A stretch of 64,000 nt of DNA from Pyrenophora tritici-repentis (GCF_003171515.1 NC_089397.1:1612001-1676000); one strand, 5' to 3'. Positions 42,932-56,886 are shown, counted from the stretch's first letter. The notes: a model not told the origin generated them from the sequence alone. Numbers and translations are program-made.

Positions 42932-45900
42932 ATGGCCGAAACCGGATCCGCCGATGGCGGTTACTTTGCCATGGGAGAGCGATGCAGATCTGCCTCGCCA
43001 AGCTCCATACACAGCGACAACATGTCAATGCATCTTGCGGCGCCGTCAGCCACCATGGCGTCTCTCACTGCACTGCAGTACCTGCCAGTCCCTATCCTCG
43101 TACTATCATCGCAGAAGACTGTCATATTGGCTAATGAAGCCATGGCCCGTTTGTTCGGTATTGGCTTTGAAAGCATCAATGACCTTTCCATATCCGACGT
43201 CTTACAAGACAAAACCATGGGTGAACTTGGTGTAGATATACTACAAAATGGCTCTCCAATTCTAATCACATGGGAGGTTCGTCTTAGACTTCATGTCTTT
43301 GCCAGAGGTTGTCAGACTTGCTGACGCCCAACCGTGCAGGACTTCCTAGAGTGCGTGATAAAAGATTCGAATGCAAGCAGTTTAGATGAAGACGGAGACT
43401 CTCACATGGGGAGTGGTCACACAACACCAACTGCCACGCAAGCACCCTACCAACCGAACGAACAAGCCACAGAATCTCTACCGCCTTTGAGTACCACCAA
43501 TCTTGCGCGAACCACAGTGCACGATGTATTAGTAGATGTGGTTGTTGCACCACTTGTTTTAGGTCCTGATGGCACACTGCAAAGGTCCGAGAGGAAGTCT
43601 GCATACAAGGAAGCCATGCAGGCATCTTGCATCATCTCCATATGGAGTATTGAAGACACGCAATACTATACGCTGACATTCACGAGTGCAACAGCTACGA
43701 CTGCTGCAAAAAATACACTTTCTTCCAGCCGCATGGTCAATCGAACCAACACGGGGGCGTATCTTGACAAGTCGCGCAGCTCTGGTTCAAGCACTTCTTC
43801 AGGTCGCCGTTCAGGCAGTAACTCGAATGGCGCATCCAAAGTAGTCACACCTACACTACAACAACCAGAATTTCCTCCTCGTGGCCCTCCTACCAAGGGC
43901 AACGGCGACATGGCTGCTTCTGCCTCGGTCTTTCAAAAGGCAACCCAGCTCAAAGACGCCATTTTGAATTCTATTACCATGCCCGCGTATGGTATGTTGT
44001 TTTCTCATCTTTCAAAACTTAACAATTGCCTAACCTTGCACAGCTATGTGGAAAGACAAGAGCTTTGGTATACCAAACAAGGCTCTTCTTCGACTCTTAT
44101 CCAGCGACGCATCGTATATACCTGGCGACCAAAGGGATTTTCTTTCCCAGTTCTCATGTTGGACTGAAGACTTCCAGCGCCTTTTGGCCATCGACGAATT
44201 TCCCATCATCGAGGTCTGCCGCACAAGAGACAGGGTTGATAAGCGGCGGATCGGTATGCGGCATCCTCAGACGGGAACTCGGATGGTGTATGAGATCAAC
44301 GGAGAACCAGTGTTTCACGATGAGACTGGAGATTTTCTTGGTGGTATAGTGATTTTCAAGGACATCACTGAATACACCAAGCAAATTGCAGCACAGATTG
44401 AAGAGAACGAAAAGCAATTCGAATACATCGCCAACTTCATGCCGGTTATGGTTTGGACGACTACTCCTGACGGAATGCATGACTGGTTCTCTCAACGCTG
44501 GTACGACTACACGGGCCTCACTCCTGATAAATCCCTCGGGGAAGGTTGGAGACTACCATTCCATCCAGACGACATGGCCACAACTGCTCCGCGTTGGTTC
44601 CATTCGCTAAAGACCGGCGACGAATACAACACGGAATACCGGTGTCAACGCTACGATGGAGAGTGGCGATGGATGTTAGGGCGAGCCCTGCCGTTCTACG
44701 ACGACTCGGGACGAATAGTCAAGTGGTTTGGCACGTGCACTGATATCCATGACCTGGTAATGGCCCGACAAGAAGCACGACAAACGAGAGAACAATTGCA
44801 GCAAGTTATCCAATACGCGAAGATCGTTCTGTGGGTCATCGACCGCAACAACGAAGTCAAGGTCCTTGAGGGCGATATTACACCTCATGAACGCATGAAA
44901 AAGAAAGAACTGCTCGGAAGAAACATTCTTGACGTATTCGAGCTGACCGGCAACGATCGAAAGCGCTGGCAAGGACCGATCCAAGAGATTCTCCAAGGGA
45001 AACAGTCTGATGAAATCGTGAACGGGGGATACATGTCAGAAGCTCGCTATTACCGGACTCGCCTAGTGCCACTCATGAGCGCCTCTCGAACAGCAGGCAT
45101 CGAAGGAAACGCTTTTGTCGACGGTGTCATTGGTGTCTCGATGGACATTACAGAGCTACGTGAAAGAGAAGAACAGTTGAAGGAACAGGAGAAGGAAAAT
45201 TCGAGGCTCCTCGCCAACGAAGCGGCAGCAAAGGAAGCGAGTCGCATGAAATCCCAATTCTTGGCCAACATGTCGCACGAGATTCGGACACCTATAGCCG
45301 GCGTGATCGGCATGAGCGAGCTTTTGTTTGACATGAACCTCAACGATGAGCAGAAAGACTGTGCTGAAAACATACACCGATCTGCAAACAGCCTCCTGAC
45401 CGTAATCAATGACATATTGGATTTCTCCAAAGTTGAATCGGGAAGACTGGATGTTGAAGAAGTGCAGTTCAGCCTGAGCGTAGTTCTTCGGGATGTCAAC
45501 AAGATGATGTCGTTTGCCGCACAGAGGAAAGGTCTAGACTACCAGAGTTCCATCCAAGATGAGGTGCAAGCGGATCTGCGAGTGATGGGAGATCCAGGCA
45601 GATTGCGACAGATCCTGACCAACGTGCTTACGAACAGCATCAAATTTACTTCCGTGGGTACCGTCAAACTCTCAGTCATGATCAGTCAGGAGTCCAAGGA
45701 TATGGTTACGGTGAACTTCAGTGTGGTCGATACGGGCATTGGAATAGAGGAGGAGGTGCGCAAGAGGCTTTTCCAACCGTTCAGCCAGGCAGACTCATCC
45801 ACAGCTCGGCGGTTTGGCGGTACCGGCTTGGGATTAACCATCAGCAAGAACTTGGTCGAACTCATGAAAGGTCAGATATGGCTGGACTCGAAACTGGGTC

Positions 45901-47342
45901 AAGGCACCACTGCTACATTCTGGATACCGTTCATGCGCGCTCCATCACAAGACGGTGAATCGCCGCTTGTGCATCTCGAATCGATTCCAGACCGGCTTCA
46001 AAGTGACATGTCAGTCTCTTGTGGCAGCTCAGAAGGTCACACACCACCTTTGACACCACAACTTTCCAATGGAAATTCGGCATACCCAATGATCAAACCA
46101 AGCATTCCGGACCATCTCATCAGTCTCTCAGAGAGCGAAAGACAGCAAGTCCATATCTTGGTCGTCGAGGACAAGTAAGTAAATTCTACGTGTGCTACGA
46201 CATGTATTGCAATTCACATTCTAACAAGTATGCAGTCACATCAATCAGCAAATTGCACTCAAGACGATCAAGAAGCTGCACTTCTCTGTCAATGCAGTAT
46301 GGAATGGACAAGAGGCACTGGAGTATTTGACCCAAAAGTTTAGCCCATCACATCCACGCCCAGACATCATCCTCATGGATGTGCAGGTAAGGCGCGTTCT
46401 AAATTACACCCGTATTAGTTGCTGACACGGATGCAGATGCCTATTCGAGACGGTTATTCTGCTACCCATGCCATCCGAACAGAAGCACCATGGCGGAACA
46501 TGCCCGAGATTCGAGGCGTCCCCATTGTTGCCATGACGGCCAGTGCAATCCAAGGTGACAAGGAGAAATGTGTCTCCTGTGGAATGGATGTGAGTGTCTG
46601 CTGATAGTGAATACTACATGAAGATGTGAAGGATACTAAGACATGATCACAGGACTATCTCGCTAAACCGGTAAAAGGAAAGCTACTGGAGAAGGTACGT
46701 TCGTTCCACAAGCCCAATAGTGGATCTTCTAATGGTTCGAAGATGCTTGTCAAGTGGGCGCTCGAAGGACGGCGAAAAACGGCCAAGGACAAGCCACTCA
46801 CTACGGATAATGATCGACACAGCGTCGCAATCCCAAGTCCCAAAACGAACTTTAGCGAAAAGAATCAGTTAGGCAAAACTGGTATATCGGTGGAATCTGA
46901 AACAACGGCGCAGGCACTGACCGCAGAACTTGACCGCCTCCATTACCAAAGCGACACAGCACTTGCCAGATCCACCGAAAACGAAGGTGAGAGGGCTATG
47001 CGGCGCATCCACGCGGAAGAAAGAGACAGGAAATTGCGAGATGAGAAGCTTCTCTCCTTGGTAGGCCCGCAACTTATCCGGCATAGCAGCTCTCAGGGAC
47101 CGCAAAATGAACCGTCGATGCCGCTGACAGAGGCAAACATTGAGAAATTAGTTCACGAACAAGACGGGGATACACCCATCGCGAGGAAGACGGGATCACC
47201 AGACGAAGTCGTCTCAAACGGGACAAACAACGCTCACAGCATGAGCAACAACAGGCAATCGAGCTTGGCGCGCCCGGTATTACAGCATTCCCGCCATCGC
47301 GAGAGTGAACAGACCATCGTTGAAGAGAGTGTTGGCCGATGA
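42932..47342 (+). CDS. Hybrid histidine kinase with multiple PAS domains
   Basis: Seven exons: 42932-43276, 43340-43991, 44044-46174, 46236-46386, 46437-46589, 46653-46694, 46743-47342; 1357 aa. Phosphorelay sensor. PAS-like regions: about 45-110 (YLPVPILVLSSQKTVILANE), 370-450 (RRIGMRHPQTGTRMVYEING), 465-575 (NFMPVMVWTTTPDGMHDWFS) and 590-720. HisKA with MSHEIRTPIAGVIGM (phospho-His744); ATPase N-box TNVLTNSIKF, G1 DTGIGIEEEV and G2 GGTGLGLTIS; receiver VLVVEDNHINQQ-type start (seen as ILVVEDN), DIILMDVQMP (phospho-Asp1091) and DYLAKPV (Lys1149). A disordered 200-residue tail follows. No membrane helix, so probably cytosolic. The 48-nt sixth intron keeps the frame open, so a form with 16 extra residues is possible. 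Subgroup uncertain (group IX-like is a guess). Confidence 0.93.
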
Positions 47343-50300
47343 ATCGACGACTGGAGATGGTGCCGAGAGTATTACCGCCAGTTCAAGATGAATGGCAGGC
47401 TCAACACATCGCAAAGTCACCTGGTCCTTCCCGTTCGGGCGTCGGTGATAGGAAGTGCGGTTCCGACAGCAACGCACTGACGCCAAAAGCGCTCAAAAGG
47501 CTCAAGGTCAGTCTGCAATGCAAGAGTGAAGTCGTGCAGGTGCGCTCAGACGCTGGACCGCCGCGATGGAAATGCTCGATAGGGACATGGACATTCCAAC
47601 GCACAGACTCTAGGTTGGACATTTCGGATTGCTCGGCGATTACACCGCCTCACTTAATTCGCACGGCATGTCAGCAGGCCGGATGGTACCCATGGCTAGG
47701 CCTACCATTCACAGGACGAGGGCCAGGCGCCACGCGATAGCATGTCAGAAAGGGGAACTGCACCTGTCCTGTTGCAGTAGGTAGGTGCTTTGGACATGAG
47801 AAGCGACCAATCAGAAGCTGGGCAGCCGAGAAAAGTGCTGCAAGGCGATCGAAGGATTAGCATGCAACATTAAACTCGAGTCAAATATTGACGAACATGC
47901 TACAAGCATTGGCATTGCGCGTCTTTTGTTGCGCGTTCTGCATAAAGGAGAGACGCTTGGGTAGCATCTCACGTAGCTTTTTGATGGTGGACCTACGCAT
48001 TGGGAAGAAGAAAATTCTGATCTGCAAACCATATTACGCTTTTGCCACTCACATATAGCCACCCCTATCCAAAGAAGAGGGAGCCCATGCTTGCCCTACC
48101 CAATTCCTGGGGCTGACAGCGAAGATCTTGCACCATGGCCGTTAGACAGCGGGAACTTTTGTGAAGATCATACTGTGGCATTTTCAGCAGACGTGATGGT
48201 GAGTTTGAACCTTGACTCTTGGACACGCTCTGCCACGGCACAGACTCGGGCCACGCAGCCAACCCCCCAGGCTGGCAACATGACAGCCCGCATTACTCCC
48301 GCAGTTTCAACGAACGTTACATCGGGCGGGCTCAGCTCTCGTAGGCTGCGGGCTGCCGACTTGTAGCGTGGGCTTGGCGAGCTTGCTGGTGATTGGATGG
48401 GGGAGCAAATGCAACGCTGCCCGTGACTAGTTTCTCTTTAGTTGAAAAGACCTTGCTGGCTAATGTACCAGAATGTCGGGACGACTTGATTCGCTGCCTC
48501 GCCGACTATTTCCTTTTGCTGTCTTTTCTCACTGCTGCCTTTAGGGCATGTGTGGTAGCCTTTCGGTCCAGTTACTGCCACTCTCTAGTAAGAGTTTGTT
48601 TGGGCGCTATTGGTAGTAGGTGAGGCGATGTGTTGGGTAAGCTAGTTGGGGCAAGCGCGCTGCGGGTTATGGTACCCGCACCACGTTTTGGCAGAGCACG
48701 CACAAGCAACAATGAAGGAAGGTATTTGATGATGTGACGATGCGTACCTGATCAGCTCGCTGATCCATCTTGCAGAGCCGCAAATCCGGCTCCTGTACAG
48801 ATCGCGGGGAACGCTTATGGATGATCTCCAAGGCAATGGAATCATGTTGCACTCCTACTACACCCTCTACCGGCACCCGTGGACATGCCCATGTCTCCTA
48901 GGGCTTGAGAGCCGAGTTTGACTGTCTCCACACCTTGCCCGTACTACGCCTCGTGTTGCGAGACTAGGCTTTGATTTCGGAAATAAAAAAGTAACGCCCC
49001 CATCCCAAGCTTATCGAGCAAGCCATTTGACTTGGCAAACCAGGCGAAGGATTCAGTGCACACAGCAACGGCTAATCAAATTTGATCATCTGGCACGGCT
49101 TGCGAATGCAGGGCCTGCTAGTAATGTGCAAATGCCGACCTTGTTCTGACCGGCTCTCGACTCGTGTGGTTTGATGATGTGCAAGCTGGGAGAATGTAGC
49201 CTTGTCACAGCCGCAGCTCGTCAAGACAACAACGTCTTCTCACAGCAAGGATACGGCGTGCGGCCCACGCACGGGCAAAGGCAGCGTGCTTGAGGCTAGG
49301 TAGAGGCGCTGAACCAAGTGGACCCCCGGGCGCTCTTGTGACTTTGTTGTGGACAATGGCTGCGTGGCTGCTTTGATGTTGAGCGGGATGGCGCTGCTCC
49401 AACAGATGTTGCCCTGCATGACAAGGCTCCGCGGGGGGTCAGAGTGAGGGGAATTTCGAACTTGGTGCGTGCCCAAAGTGCCCACTGGGTCGCGATGCAA
49501 GGCGGGCCTTTTGCCCCAAGACGCGGCCACTCAGCAGCACCGCAGACGGCAGTGGCAGCGGTGAGATGGATCATGGCTGTTTCCGAAGCCTTGGATTCGG
49601 CCGGCTTGCCAGCTCTGCGTGAGCCGTTTAGGTCTCGGGTTGAGACGGCTGCCAATGCGCGTTGCAGGCCTAGCATGGTGGTCCTGCCTCTACGACGACG
49701 ATAATGTCTCTATGTGCTTGCATCTCGGGCGGCAAATACTCCGCATCCTGACCGCTCCTACATCACCTTGCATGCAAATGGCTGTCGCCAGGTACAGCTT
49801 AGGTGGTGCGCCAATGAAACAAGGCGAAGACGTATTAGTGGCGCCGCTACGCAGCCCTCCCTATGACGACATTCTGAAAACTGAACCTCCTCACCGGCCG
49901 TCGTGTCAGCGGGCGGTACAATACAGATGCCTCTTGGCTCTCATCATGGTCTGCCCCCTGCCAGCCCCATCCGCCTCAATGACAGGCCGAAGACATGTGG
50001 ACACGAACCTGAACGGGCAGGGCAGAGATTCCCCATGGCAGAGAGTGGCTGCTCGCTATAGACAGCGTGCGGCCTCGGCATCAAGTGTGTCTATTGGCTG
50101 CGGCTACTCCACACCCGTAAAGTGCAGCCCTACTATCCTAACCATATTAGCCATGACGAGCGTTGTTATCGTCCTATCGTCCTATCGTCCTAGATACTTG
50201 TCGCGAGCCAAAAAATGCTCACTCGCGTTTGCTCAGCGTTCGGCCCAGCGTGGAACGACGGAGGGGCGCATTGCCGTGCGAAGCAGGTACAGCGACTCGA

Positions 50301-52251
50301 CAACTCGGCCCCTATTGGGCGGGACATGTGTCCCATGGCAGTTCCCGAGATTGAGGTGTATGCCTCAGCCCTCGTGACCCGCTATCTGGCTAAGCTACAC
50401 ACGTCTTGCATCAAAAGCAACATGGACGGCGATCAAACGCTTGACCATTGCTTAGGTTGCCCGCACAGGCGTACTCAGGGGACGTGGGAGTAATTTCACT
50501 TCGGGCGCTTTCGCACAAGGCGCCGTGCGCCGTGGAGAAGCAGACGCGTGCGGAACCAGCGCTAAGGGATAGTGAAAGAGACGCTGAGAGAGTTTACGCA
50601 ACGACGTGGAGCGCGTGAAAATGGTGGTAGCGGTCCGACTCCGCGACACGAAAGCAGTGATGCCGGCCACTGTCCGGCGCGATGCACGCTCGAAACGGCA
50701 AGCTTACAAAGCGGCTTTTTCGGTCCCTTTGTTGGCTTCCAAGGCTGCTGCTAGCCGGCCGTTGGTCTGCACTGGCAATTGTCGCCCACTGATGATATCG
50801 ACAAAGCCAGAAAGCAATGCTTAGTCGGGGCCAGTATTGATTCCAGGATGCGGGCAGGGCACACATGCTGCCCGCCCGAGTCAGCACGGCTGCGGAGCAT
50901 TTCACACCTGTTCCTTCGCATCTGGCTAGCCTGACTTGCTCGAAACGGCAGCATGCAATTGTGGGTGAGCAGGCTAGTCTGCTTTGATGCCCCAACTCGA
51001 CCCTGGCCTGGTGGGTGCACGCCAAAACAAAAGCCAAAAAAGCCCTCCCGCGCCTACCGCCCGCTGATTCGCAGCCGGGCCTGCGATGATGAGGGCCCTT
51101 TGTAGCGGGGACGCCCTCCACCGGCCTCATACCGACATCCAAGCTGCCGAGACGACGCAGTGTGCAATGTGCAGTCTGCAGTCTACAGTGGAGAGCGTGA
51201 TGAGAAGAGCACGAGTAGTACCGTCATGGCCGTGTTGTTGTTGTTGTTGTTGTTGTTGTCGTCGTCGTTATCCATGCTAGACTGCGGGCCGTCATCGAGA
51301 GCAGCTGAGCAAAGCACATCCACATCCACATCCACATGGACTGCTCATGCTAAATGGCGCCTGTGCCTGCGCGGATACAGCGCAGGCTCTCAAGTCACGG
51401 CCGCCGCGCCCACCCACACGCCTAAAAGCAGCGGTGCGCAGGCTGGTGCTAGCGCAAGATTCCCCCTGTCGCTACGACGTAGGTGCGTCCGGGGTCTTCA
51501 AGCCAGTCTTGCCAGCTCCTGTCCTTGGCTCCTAGCCTATGATGATGGTGCTGTGAACCCAAAGACGTAAACCCTCCAAGCAACGGAATTTATCAACACG
51601 TCTTCCCCGGTTGATGCCCGCTGATCATCTCTCTCCCCTTCTAAGCTTTGCCTACAACCTTGACCTTGTGCCTTGCCCATAACGCGTGCACACAGACTAT
51701 CAATACCGCTTTCATCATCCTTACCCCCATATCCTTCCTTCTTGGTCGTTGGCTTGCTTTTGTAGCGAATAACGTTACCGAACTTTTCCCACGGCGACAC
51801 GCAACACGCAACCCAGTCCACACGGTCCGCCCCTGCACCCGCTGGCCAACCTGCTCCCCCAAGCACTGTGCTTGACTTGAAACGCTCGAGCGTCTGCCAC
51901 TCAGACACTTGGTACCCGCTTCGCCCTACGCCCAATCTCGCTGGTTCATCGCCACGGCTCCTGCTTAGTACAGGTCAAGTGATCGACATACCATAGCGAC
52001 TATCATTTCCCAACCCGGAACTACCACTGCACGGGAGTCCCCAGTGTCAGAGTGAATTCAAAAGGTCGCAGATCCCACCGCTGAGTACCTGTGATCGACT
52101 GTCTCCACGTTTTTGACCCTCGACTACACCTCGTTTCACCTCTGGATCTACAAGTTGCGTGTTTACTGTTACACGCGCCTTTGTTCTCTTGTATCACCAC
52201 CTCTCCTCGACCCAACAACATCCTCACCTCACCGAACACCCAACCAGCGCA
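47343..52251. other. 4.9-kb gene-poor region upstream of the C2H2 regulator
   Basis: GC-rich, many short random open frames (longest about 250 codons at 49619-50377, without domain or codon bias I can see). Likely a long regulatory region and 5' UTR of the regulator at 52252; no RNA gene recognised. Confidence 0.45.
51233..51269. repeat. (TTG)n/(TCG)n microsatellite
   Basis: About nine TTG units followed by three TCG units; a short CACATC run lies at about 51315-51338. Confidence 0.9.
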
Positions 52252-53413
52252 ATGGCAATGGCAGTCGACAATCGTCAACAACCCCAACTAAACGGCATGG
52301 GCTACGACCACATGCGCTACCCGCAACAACCACATTTCACCAACCCATGGGTCTCTGCCGGTCCCCCACAACCGCAAATGTACTCAACCACAGTTGCTCC
52401 TCCCGCAGAGCCACAGCGGCCCACTAGCATCGCCATCCCCTACCATGGTCTGCAAGTCACTGCTCCTCCCATGGGACAAGGTATTACTCTCCCGGATGCC
52501 AACTTCGCAACACAAAACTTACTTGATGCCGAAGATATGATGTCGCGAGGCTACCCTAATGGTTACGTTACCTCTGCTTCACCATCAAACCAAACATATG
52601 CTCCCACGTCGGCTCCCTACTCCCAAGTGGAATATGCCAACACTGAGCGAAGCCCGTATGCATACCAACAGGATGCGGCCCGCCGATCTTCACACCCGTC
52701 AGTCCCCTCAATAGCTTTCTACGAATCCGTGGAGTCTCAGCGCCAGCGCCAAAGTTCACTTGTTGACTTTAGCAGAATGAATTCACAGCAACCGCGCACC
52801 AGCTTTAGCGATGCGCTCGATGCCAGCCGCGGCATGGTTTCCTTGAGCCAGTCAGACATTACCCCCAGGAATATCTACGGTTCCCAAGGAACCAGCCGCA
52901 GTTCCACTGAGTATGGATTCCCCTCGACTCACTCAACACACTCGTCCATCTCGTCCGGCAGCTACGGTCCCAACGGATACTACGCTGGCGAGGGATCCGT
53001 CACCGACTACAGCTCCGCTTCCGAATCCGTCGACATGAGCAACTCGCGCACCTTGCCTCGTCCCAGCACCCTGTTGGGCCCCAACATGCCCCCTGCGCCG
53101 CAATCGATGATGAGCCAGTTCAGCTCAAAGGTCTCATCCAGCTCGCAAAAGAAGCACAAGTGCAAGATTTGCGACAAGCGCTTCACACGACCCAGCTCCC
53201 TGCAAACACACATGTACAGCCACACAGGCGAGAAGCGTATGTTTACCCACCACAATCATTCTGTATCTTACTAACAGTATCATAGCATTCGCCTGTGAGG
53301 TTGACGGATGCGGTCGCCATTTCTCTGTTGTCTCCAACCTAAGAAGGCACCGAAAAGTACACAAGAACGACGGTAGCATCGACCACCCATCTCCTGACAG
53401 CGTCGACCACTAA
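52252..53413 (+). CDS. C2H2 zinc-finger transcription factor with two C-terminal fingers (FlbC-like)
   Basis: Two exons, 52252-53236 and 53286-53413; 370 aa. Start MAMAVDNRQQPQLNGMGYD. Residues 1 to about 295 are Gln/Ser/Pro/Tyr-rich and disordered, with no other domain. Two adjacent fingers close the protein: CKICDKRFTRPSSLQTHMYSH and, across the 49-nt intron placed in the TGEK linker, CEVDGCGRHFSVVSNLRRHRKVH. Two C-terminal fingers in a protein of this size resemble Aspergillus FlbC, an activator of conidiation; the assignment is from memory and tentative. The gene stands alone in a region with 4.9 kb upstream and 2.8 kb downstream free of genes, typical of heavily regulated developmental genes. 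Confidence 0.85.
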
Positions 53414-56206
53414 ATTAACCAACCAACCGTTCCGTTCCGCGCCCTTGCTCCTCTGGATCATACATTGACTCATCCCCCGTTCCAGCACCTGATGTTTTGA
53501 GATACCACCGTCGCGCATTTCTAGTCACGACCATAGACTGAAGGGCAGCCAGCTGGGTTCACTATTCCTCTTCTACCCATCGCTGCGTACCACTGGTTTT
53601 TCTGAGATACCACATGGTTCCTTCACCCACGAAAGGGATCATTTCGGCGTTTTCCGGCGTTGCGACTCGAAAGTCTTTACGAGTACTCGTTTTCTGGGCG
53701 TTTTTTCACCACTGTAACATTACGCGTTGTCTCACCGGGTTTCGGCCTTACTTTTCCCCCCCGAACCTATTCTTCCTAATCCACAACTTTGCTCGGCTGG
53801 GCTTTGTCCCACGGTCGTCATGGAGCTTGTTGTCATCATTCGCTTATACCCTTTTAATATTTTAGACTCTCTTTTAGCAGCCAGCTGCCCGGCGCTGAGT
53901 CGGGCGCGACTGGTTCGCACAATGACGTTTGTATAGTAGTAGCTTGCAGCACGCGCGCATAGTAGTATTGTCCGACAAATGGGCACACGCCTAAAAGGCA
54001 GCCGAAACGACACTGAGTCGTACAAGCGGCGGAAGGAATAGAATGTGGCAGAATCAAAAGACCCTTGTTCCACACCTCTTTTGCGTCCTTTTTTCCTTTG
54101 CCATTGACGTTTTGTTGCCAGCTGACAATGTGACGGCATGAAGAGGGCTATGATTCGGTACCAAATACTCGACCCCCTCCGTCATACGGGGGCTGGCTGG
54201 TTCCGGTTTGACCAACGCGACCAAGTCACGACCAAGTGTCTCCGCAATGCCATCATCTGGCGTTCCGTGAGCGGTGGGCTTACGACTAGAGTGTTGGCTT
54301 GGCATATGTCATGAATCGTCACCCCCTTGCTAGTTGTTGCTGGACCCTGAAAACTGGATCCTATCCACTCCCTCCATCGGTGAGCGAGTGGGATGTTTGC
54401 CGATGCAGCTTGGGACTGCCTTTCATCTCAAATCACAAATCATTTTCAATGCTATCATTTGTCCCCTACTTAGTGGCCCATTCCCCTTTCTTCACGAGCC
54501 TTGTCGCCTAGTTTGCGTGACCTGCGAGGCTGCGCGGGACGAGACCATGTCATCATCGTGTTTCATTCCATCGCGCGCACCGGTCGGACTGCTGTCGGGT
54601 GTCCTTCTGTTCTGACGCATCTGTCCGCACTGTGTCTCTAAGTATACGGGTTTCGCTTGGGGATGGTGGGTCTCACACTGCGCATGCGCACCGGACCGAA
54701 AGCAGCCCTGAGATGAGATTCTAGCGCGTGTACAGCACGCCGATTTTTCCAGTCAAGATCGACTCAAGGACGCGACGACTTACAGCACCTCGAAACACAG
54801 GGCTGAGCCGTCTAACCTGAGGCGTTACGGAAACATGACGACGCTGCTCCGCGACTGGTGTCGCGCCTTGCTTCTGCTGTCCGCTGGCAGTGTCAGTGGG
54901 CGGAGCTTGGGCAGCTCGGCGCGCCATTGTGATACACAGAACGAATTCCGCCATTCTTCTGATGCTTCGCCACCCGCTCCGGCTGCTCTATTTTCGGTCT
55001 CTGAGGCACCATGGCAAACAAATGCTATTCTCAGCCACCATGCAAGCCAGACTTGCGGTATAGTCGCCGTCCTTGGACGACTCCTTTGTCTTGCAAGCAC
55101 ATCACCCTTGGTTCTGTTAAGCAACGGCCACTGCCCACATCCCGCACTATGGAGCGAGGCGAAGCGCGCACAAGCGAAGCCGTTGTCCTAGCGCAAGCAT
55201 GCAAGCGAATGTGTTCTTCCGGTCGTGTTATTACCATGGTATCCTTGGATTGGCAACTTGACAGCCTCGCAAGCAGTGCAGTTGCACATTTTGTCCTCGC
55301 ACGCTACCGTCTCAGGTTAACCGACAATGGCTGAGCTGTCAATCTCAATCCCCGTCCTTCTGGAATATATCGAGATAGTCCTCCGTGGTGCATGCGTTTG
55401 TCCTCGCCTATTAAATGATGGGCCTCTGCAACACTCCAAACATGTTATAGCAGGGTGTTGCACATAAGTGTGTGCTCATGTGCTTCAACGCACGGCGGCT
55501 TTTGCGCTAACCGGACTGCGGGGTCAGTTTTACTACCATTCAGCTTTCATATTCGCCTTGATTATGTCTTGATTGCACATAGATCCTCCGCAACGATTCA
55601 TGGGACAAGCACGCGTTCAGCAGACATTTCCCTTTGCATGGACCCACTATGCTAACCTGCCCAAAGGATAACAATTCCCGCTCTCGCTGAGATGAAGCCG
55701 CCAGTCACTGCACTGCGTGCGTGTAACCAAACCGCCAAGACATGCTCCACCTCCACCGCCACCACCGCATCCCTCCAACCACTTCGAGCAAGGAACAAAT
55801 CAAGCATCAACCAAACTCCACCGCTTTGCCAGCACAGAGGCGTTTTTGCCCAACGGTAGTCGGCAGGCGTCTTACATAAAGTGGATCGCATGTCCAGATC
55901 AACCAACCCCCGCGTTTTAAAGCCGATCTACCAACGGTATCAAAGGCTCGTGGCTGTAGCATGGTATCCACCATATCCACCATTTGAACATGCGCAGCTT
56001 CGGGCCTCTACCCGATGCCTTGTGTGCCTTCCTATTTTGTTGATATACATGATGGATCCTGTGTGTCGGGACCCATAGGACGCGCAATCGTCCTTGCCTG
56101 GAGCAATTTACTCGCTTCAATGCAATTCTTGTAATCTGCGTAATTTCGGTGGGTTGTTTACCGGCCGCCTCTCGGTGCGGCGACATCGGAGTCTTGCATT
56201 GGCGTT
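53414..56206. other. 2.8-kb gene-free region
   Basis: 3' flank of the C2H2 regulator and 3' flank of EAF6. No supported gene; a 118-codon frame at 54835-55191 looks random. Confidence 0.45.
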
Positions 56207-56886
56207 TCACTCTCGTCCATACGAGATCTTTTGTCGCTTCGTCTTGTTGCTGTCTTCATCGTCTTCGTCAGCCGCTTTCTTCTTCTTACTTCCTCCAGGC
56301 CTCGCACCGTTTGTAGGTTGGCTCGACTCGCGTGTAGGGAAGGACGATGTGGGTGTAGGAGCGTGCGATGGCGTCGCTGTTGCTGAGCCCGGTGTCGAAG
56401 TTTCCTGGAGAGCGCTGTCAGCGGCTGGCCTTGACTCCTTGCTCCCGTGGGGTTTCAAGGTCGCGATACTGTATTTGCGGCCGCTCCACGTACCCTCAGA
56501 AAACTGGTCGAGCTCCGGCTGAATATTCTGTCCGCATCACTAATCGGAGCCTTTCGCCTAGTCGCAGTACCAGCTCCACCGGCTGCGGTCGTAGTCGCTG
56601 CGCCCTTGATGTAGTTGTCAAAGCCCTTGATGATGTTTCCGGCGCTTGTCTCTTCAAGGTACTGCGTTTCGACTCGCAAGATATTATCTTCGAGTTGTAG
56701 CTGCAATGGGCGTCAGGGAAAAGCCGATGACGCGTCATATGCTGTACTGACCAGATTGTTGTCGATTTGGCGCTTCTTGTTCAGTGACTCGCGCAGGTCG
56801 CGTCGCAGTCTCTCATAGTAAGGCATTCCGCGTGAGCTGTCGGTGCTGGCATTGTTCGCGCTTCCCGGAGTCGCATTTTCGGCCAT
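56207..56886 (-). CDS. EAF6: Chromatin modification-related protein EAF6
   Basis: Three exons, 56886-56752, 56700-56494, 56404-56207; 179 aa. Small subunit of NuA4 (and NuA3) histone acetyltransferase complexes in the nucleus. Evidence: a coiled coil MPYYERLRRDLRESLNKKRQ, then LQLEDNILRVETQYLEET directly followed by GNIIKGFDNYIKG, the signature of the family, then RRKAPISDADRIFSRSST. The C-terminus is disordered and ends in a basic stretch (GGSKKKKAADEDDEDSNKTK), likely nuclear targeting. Introns 51 and 89 nt. Divergent from TFIIS. Confidence 0.93.

Noticed and set aside
49619..50377. 252-codon frame in the gene-poor region
   Set aside because: No domain, no sensible composition or splice partners, GC-rich random-looking sequence.
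50594..51142. 182-codon minus-strand frame in the gene-poor region
   Set aside because: Random-looking sequence, no supporting features.
54835..55191. 118-codon frame with hydrophobic segments, possible small secreted protein
   Set aside because: No convincing signal peptide cleavage region followed by a stable domain; isolated and unsupported.
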